Shown piece by piece: positions 13,798 through 15,051 of a stretch of 15,051 nt of DNA. Numbering within the stretch: position 1 is the first letter of the stretch; each line of letters opens with the position of its first letter. A program made the position numbers and the translations under genes. The notes under the pieces were generated by a model. The model had not been told where the DNA came from, made no database searches, and saw only the letters and a list, made by a program, of their open reading frames with translations. This stretch comes from JAICLL01 sp035252155 (lineage in GTDB: Bacteria; Planctomycetota; Planctomycetia; Pirellulales; JAICIG01), in NCBI GenBank assembly GCA_035252155.1, contig DATFDL010000267.1:1-15051 (forward strand). Direction: 5' to 3'.

Positions 13798-14097
13798 TCA
13801 AACCGGTGGATCAAAGTCCGGCACAGGCGGCCGCCAGGTGACATTTCCAATCTCCTTGCCATTTGAAAAAACCTGAACGGTGGAACCAGTCCACCCCGTT
13901 ACTACGATACTTCGTTCGTGGTAATCTACGGAAAAACCGCTTCCGTTTTCAGGGCCGTGCCCAACTAGGACATATTCACCCTGCGGCGCCATTGGGAGTT
14001 CTTCGCCCCACGGCTCGAGGTAGACCGTTACTTCTTCAGCCGCCAAATTCCTTATCGCGAGTCGGATAATCGTATCGCGGCGAGCAGATCCGTTCAT
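13798..14097 (-). CDS. Conserved hypothetical protein with LEPWGEE motif
   Basis: The 99-residue product is soluble and beta-rich. Visible landmarks are LAAEEVTVYLEPWGEELPMAP (about 18-38), YVLVGHGPENG and IVVTGWTGSTVQVFSNGKEIG. From memory, an unnamed family shares the YLEPWGE...GW-GS-V-V pattern; its role is not known to me. The ATG is one base after the TAA of the upstream gene, and GAGG sits about 9 bases before it inside that gene's end, so the two are translationally coupled. It lies between two RAYT copies. A role as immunity or antidote protein for its upstream partner is possible but unproven. Confidence 0.7.
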   Translation of the reverse strand: MNGSARRDTIIRLAIRNLAAEEVTVYLEPWGEELPMAPQGEYVLVGHGPENGSGFSVDYHERSIVVTGWTGSTVQVFSNGKEIGNVTWRPPVPDFDPPV

Positions 14098-14098
14098 G

Positions 14099-14431
14099 TT
14101 ATTCCGCCTCGATAAGTTCGAGAATGCGCTCCATTAGACGTGCACGCGCCTGCGCTGCTAGGTTCTTGGGGTTTTCTTGAAAGATCGCTTCATAGAACCT
14201 CTTTGCGGCGCGGACTTTCACGGGATCGAGCGCCTTCGCTTCCGCGGCCGTAATTTGGGCGGTGCGCGCGATAGCATCCGAAACACCTTGCCCCCGTTTC
14301 ACCGTACTTCGGCCCCACCCCGGAAACCCTTTAAAGGGGCCACCAAGAATCCGCGCGGTTGGGCCGGGCGTGTTCGGTATGACTGGCTCGTTCAATGGCG
14401 TGTTTGGGGTCGCCCGTGGCAAAACAGGCGT
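14099..14431 (-). pseudogene. 3' part of an unidentified gene cut by the second RAYT copy
   Basis: The frame encodes a Pro-rich N-terminal part (PNTPLNEPVIPNTPGPTARI), then LGGPFKGFPGWGRSTVKRG and a helical C-terminus (AAEAKALDPVKVRAAKRFYEAIFQENPKNL...RLMERILELIEAE). No good start is present: the nearest is a TTG at 14422, and the frame runs a short way into RAYT-repeat DNA to a stop at about 14467. RAYT homology begins at 14432, so the original 5' part was probably separated when that copy inserted. The protein-like composition and 1-base spacing to the next gene show it was a real gene. The shape, a Pro-rich linker then a compact charged C-terminal domain upstream of a small gene, would fit a polymorphic-toxin tip, but I do not recognise the domain. 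Confidence 0.55.
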
Positions 14432-14456
14432 CAGAAAAGGTGTCAGGAACCTTTGT
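14432..14456 (-). repeat. Third copy of the RAYT inverted-repeat core
   Basis: This 25-base core is identical to 12876-12900 and complementary to 13621-13645. It marks the edge of the second RAYT copy; the flanking DNA on its left is unrelated to that of the first copy. Confidence 0.85.
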
Positions 14457-15051
14457 TCTGCCGACTAGTCTCCTTTCTCGGGCGACCGCGCGGGCGAATC
14501 GTCGATTCCAAACCGAGACGGCGAATGGCGTGCTCGCTCCAGGACTCACTTCCAAAAGGACTTCCGCGTTCAACGCACTTTCGTATCGCCGCCAGCTCTG
14601 CCTCAGTCTGCGCCGCGTTGACGTGCTCGATCCAGCCCGCTTTGCGAGGAAGGGGCCACGAGGCCAGCCGTGGTTTTTCGTCCGTCGGCCCGTGTAGCCA
14701 GCGGTAAAGGCTCGACCAACGCCAAACCTCGGCACGGCGCACCAGGTTCGCTCGTGGTGCGTTCCGCTCGACATACCGCGTGACCGTGTAAAAGTGGTCA
14801 TCTTCCTCGACAGGAAATGATATGAACCTTCCTTGGTAGACGTGCCGTAGCCGATCGAGTCCCGATGGGCGTGCCAGCGCTGGGTATGGGTCAGCGTCAG
14901 CCAAGCGACGAACCGCGAGAGTTCGCCGTCTTTCCGAGGCCAGACCAGCAGGTGCCAATGAGTGCGCATGAGGCAATACGCCAAAAGTCGCGTTTCCTCG
15001 CGTTCCACCGCTTCCGCCAGAATCTTTTCGAACGCGTCGTAGTCCGCGTCA
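14432..15051 (-). pseudogene. Second RAYT copy, frameshifted, running off the right edge
   Basis: This stretch is about 95% identical to 12876-13496 by eye. It keeps the HUH motif (THWHLLVWPRKDG, in one frame) and the Tyr motif (TRYVERN, in another). Relative to the intact copy, one C is missing in a short C run near 14844-14846, between the HUH and Tyr segments, so no single frame encodes the whole enzyme. The stop codon and the inverted-repeat core (14432-14456) are preserved. The start lies beyond the window. It is probably inactive unless frameshifting occurs. Confidence 0.85.

Noticed and set aside
1..15051. CRISPR array, tRNA, rRNA or defence-island nuclease
   Set aside because: No regularly spaced direct repeats, no tRNA cloverleaf or rRNA-like segment, and no Cas, restriction or toxin-nuclease motif was seen on either strand.

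Overview
The window looks like chromosomal DNA of a Planctomycetota bacterium, probably of the Pirellulales type. The main reasons are two hallmark families of the phylum: a PSCyt1/PSCyt2/PSD1 multidomain cytochrome-like protein, and a Tat-exported DUF1501 protein. GC-rich coding DNA, LRR debris of the planctomycete kind and many small unnamed proteins agree with this. I saw no rRNA, tRNA, CRISPR array or phage structural gene.

Layout. Positions 2-2083 (+) hold the 3' part of a large patatin-like lipase with a transmembrane segment; its nucleophile region lies off the left edge. Positions 2084-2885 have no gene but hold a REP-like inverted pair and several strong palindromes. Positions 2886-4375 carry three small proteins of unknown function, the third a membrane protein. 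Positions 4431-7646 (-) encode a 1071-residue exported protein with two CXXCH motifs and an embedded LamG domain. Next come a basic-tailed unnamed protein (7832-8353, -) and a retropepsin-like aspartic protease (8566-8919, +). They are followed by the debris of a decayed leucine-rich-repeat gene (8940-9285), whose stop codon overlaps the start of the DUF1501 gene (9282-10739, +). Converging on DUF1501 are a diheme cytochrome c peroxidase (10753-11796, -) and, upstream of it on the same strand, an exported Cys/His-rich protein (12043-12600, -).

The right end is mobile-element territory. A complete REP-associated tyrosine transposase (RAYT, 12887-13582, -) is bounded by perfect 29-bp inverted repeats. 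A second copy, about 95% identical but frameshifted, runs off the right edge (14432-15051). Between them lies a tightly coupled pair of small genes (14422-13798, -), the upstream member of which appears to be cut short by the second copy.

How the parts relate. The PSCyt/PSD1 and DUF1501 genes normally form a same-strand pair; here they diverge and are separated by three unrelated genes or remnants. The peroxidase and the Cys/His-rich protein form a plausible periplasmic redox unit. The intergenic DNA carries at least four kinds of hairpin-in-inverted-pair repeats, including two copies of one ~101-bp element whose stems show a compensatory base change. These may be substrates of RAYT-type transposases.
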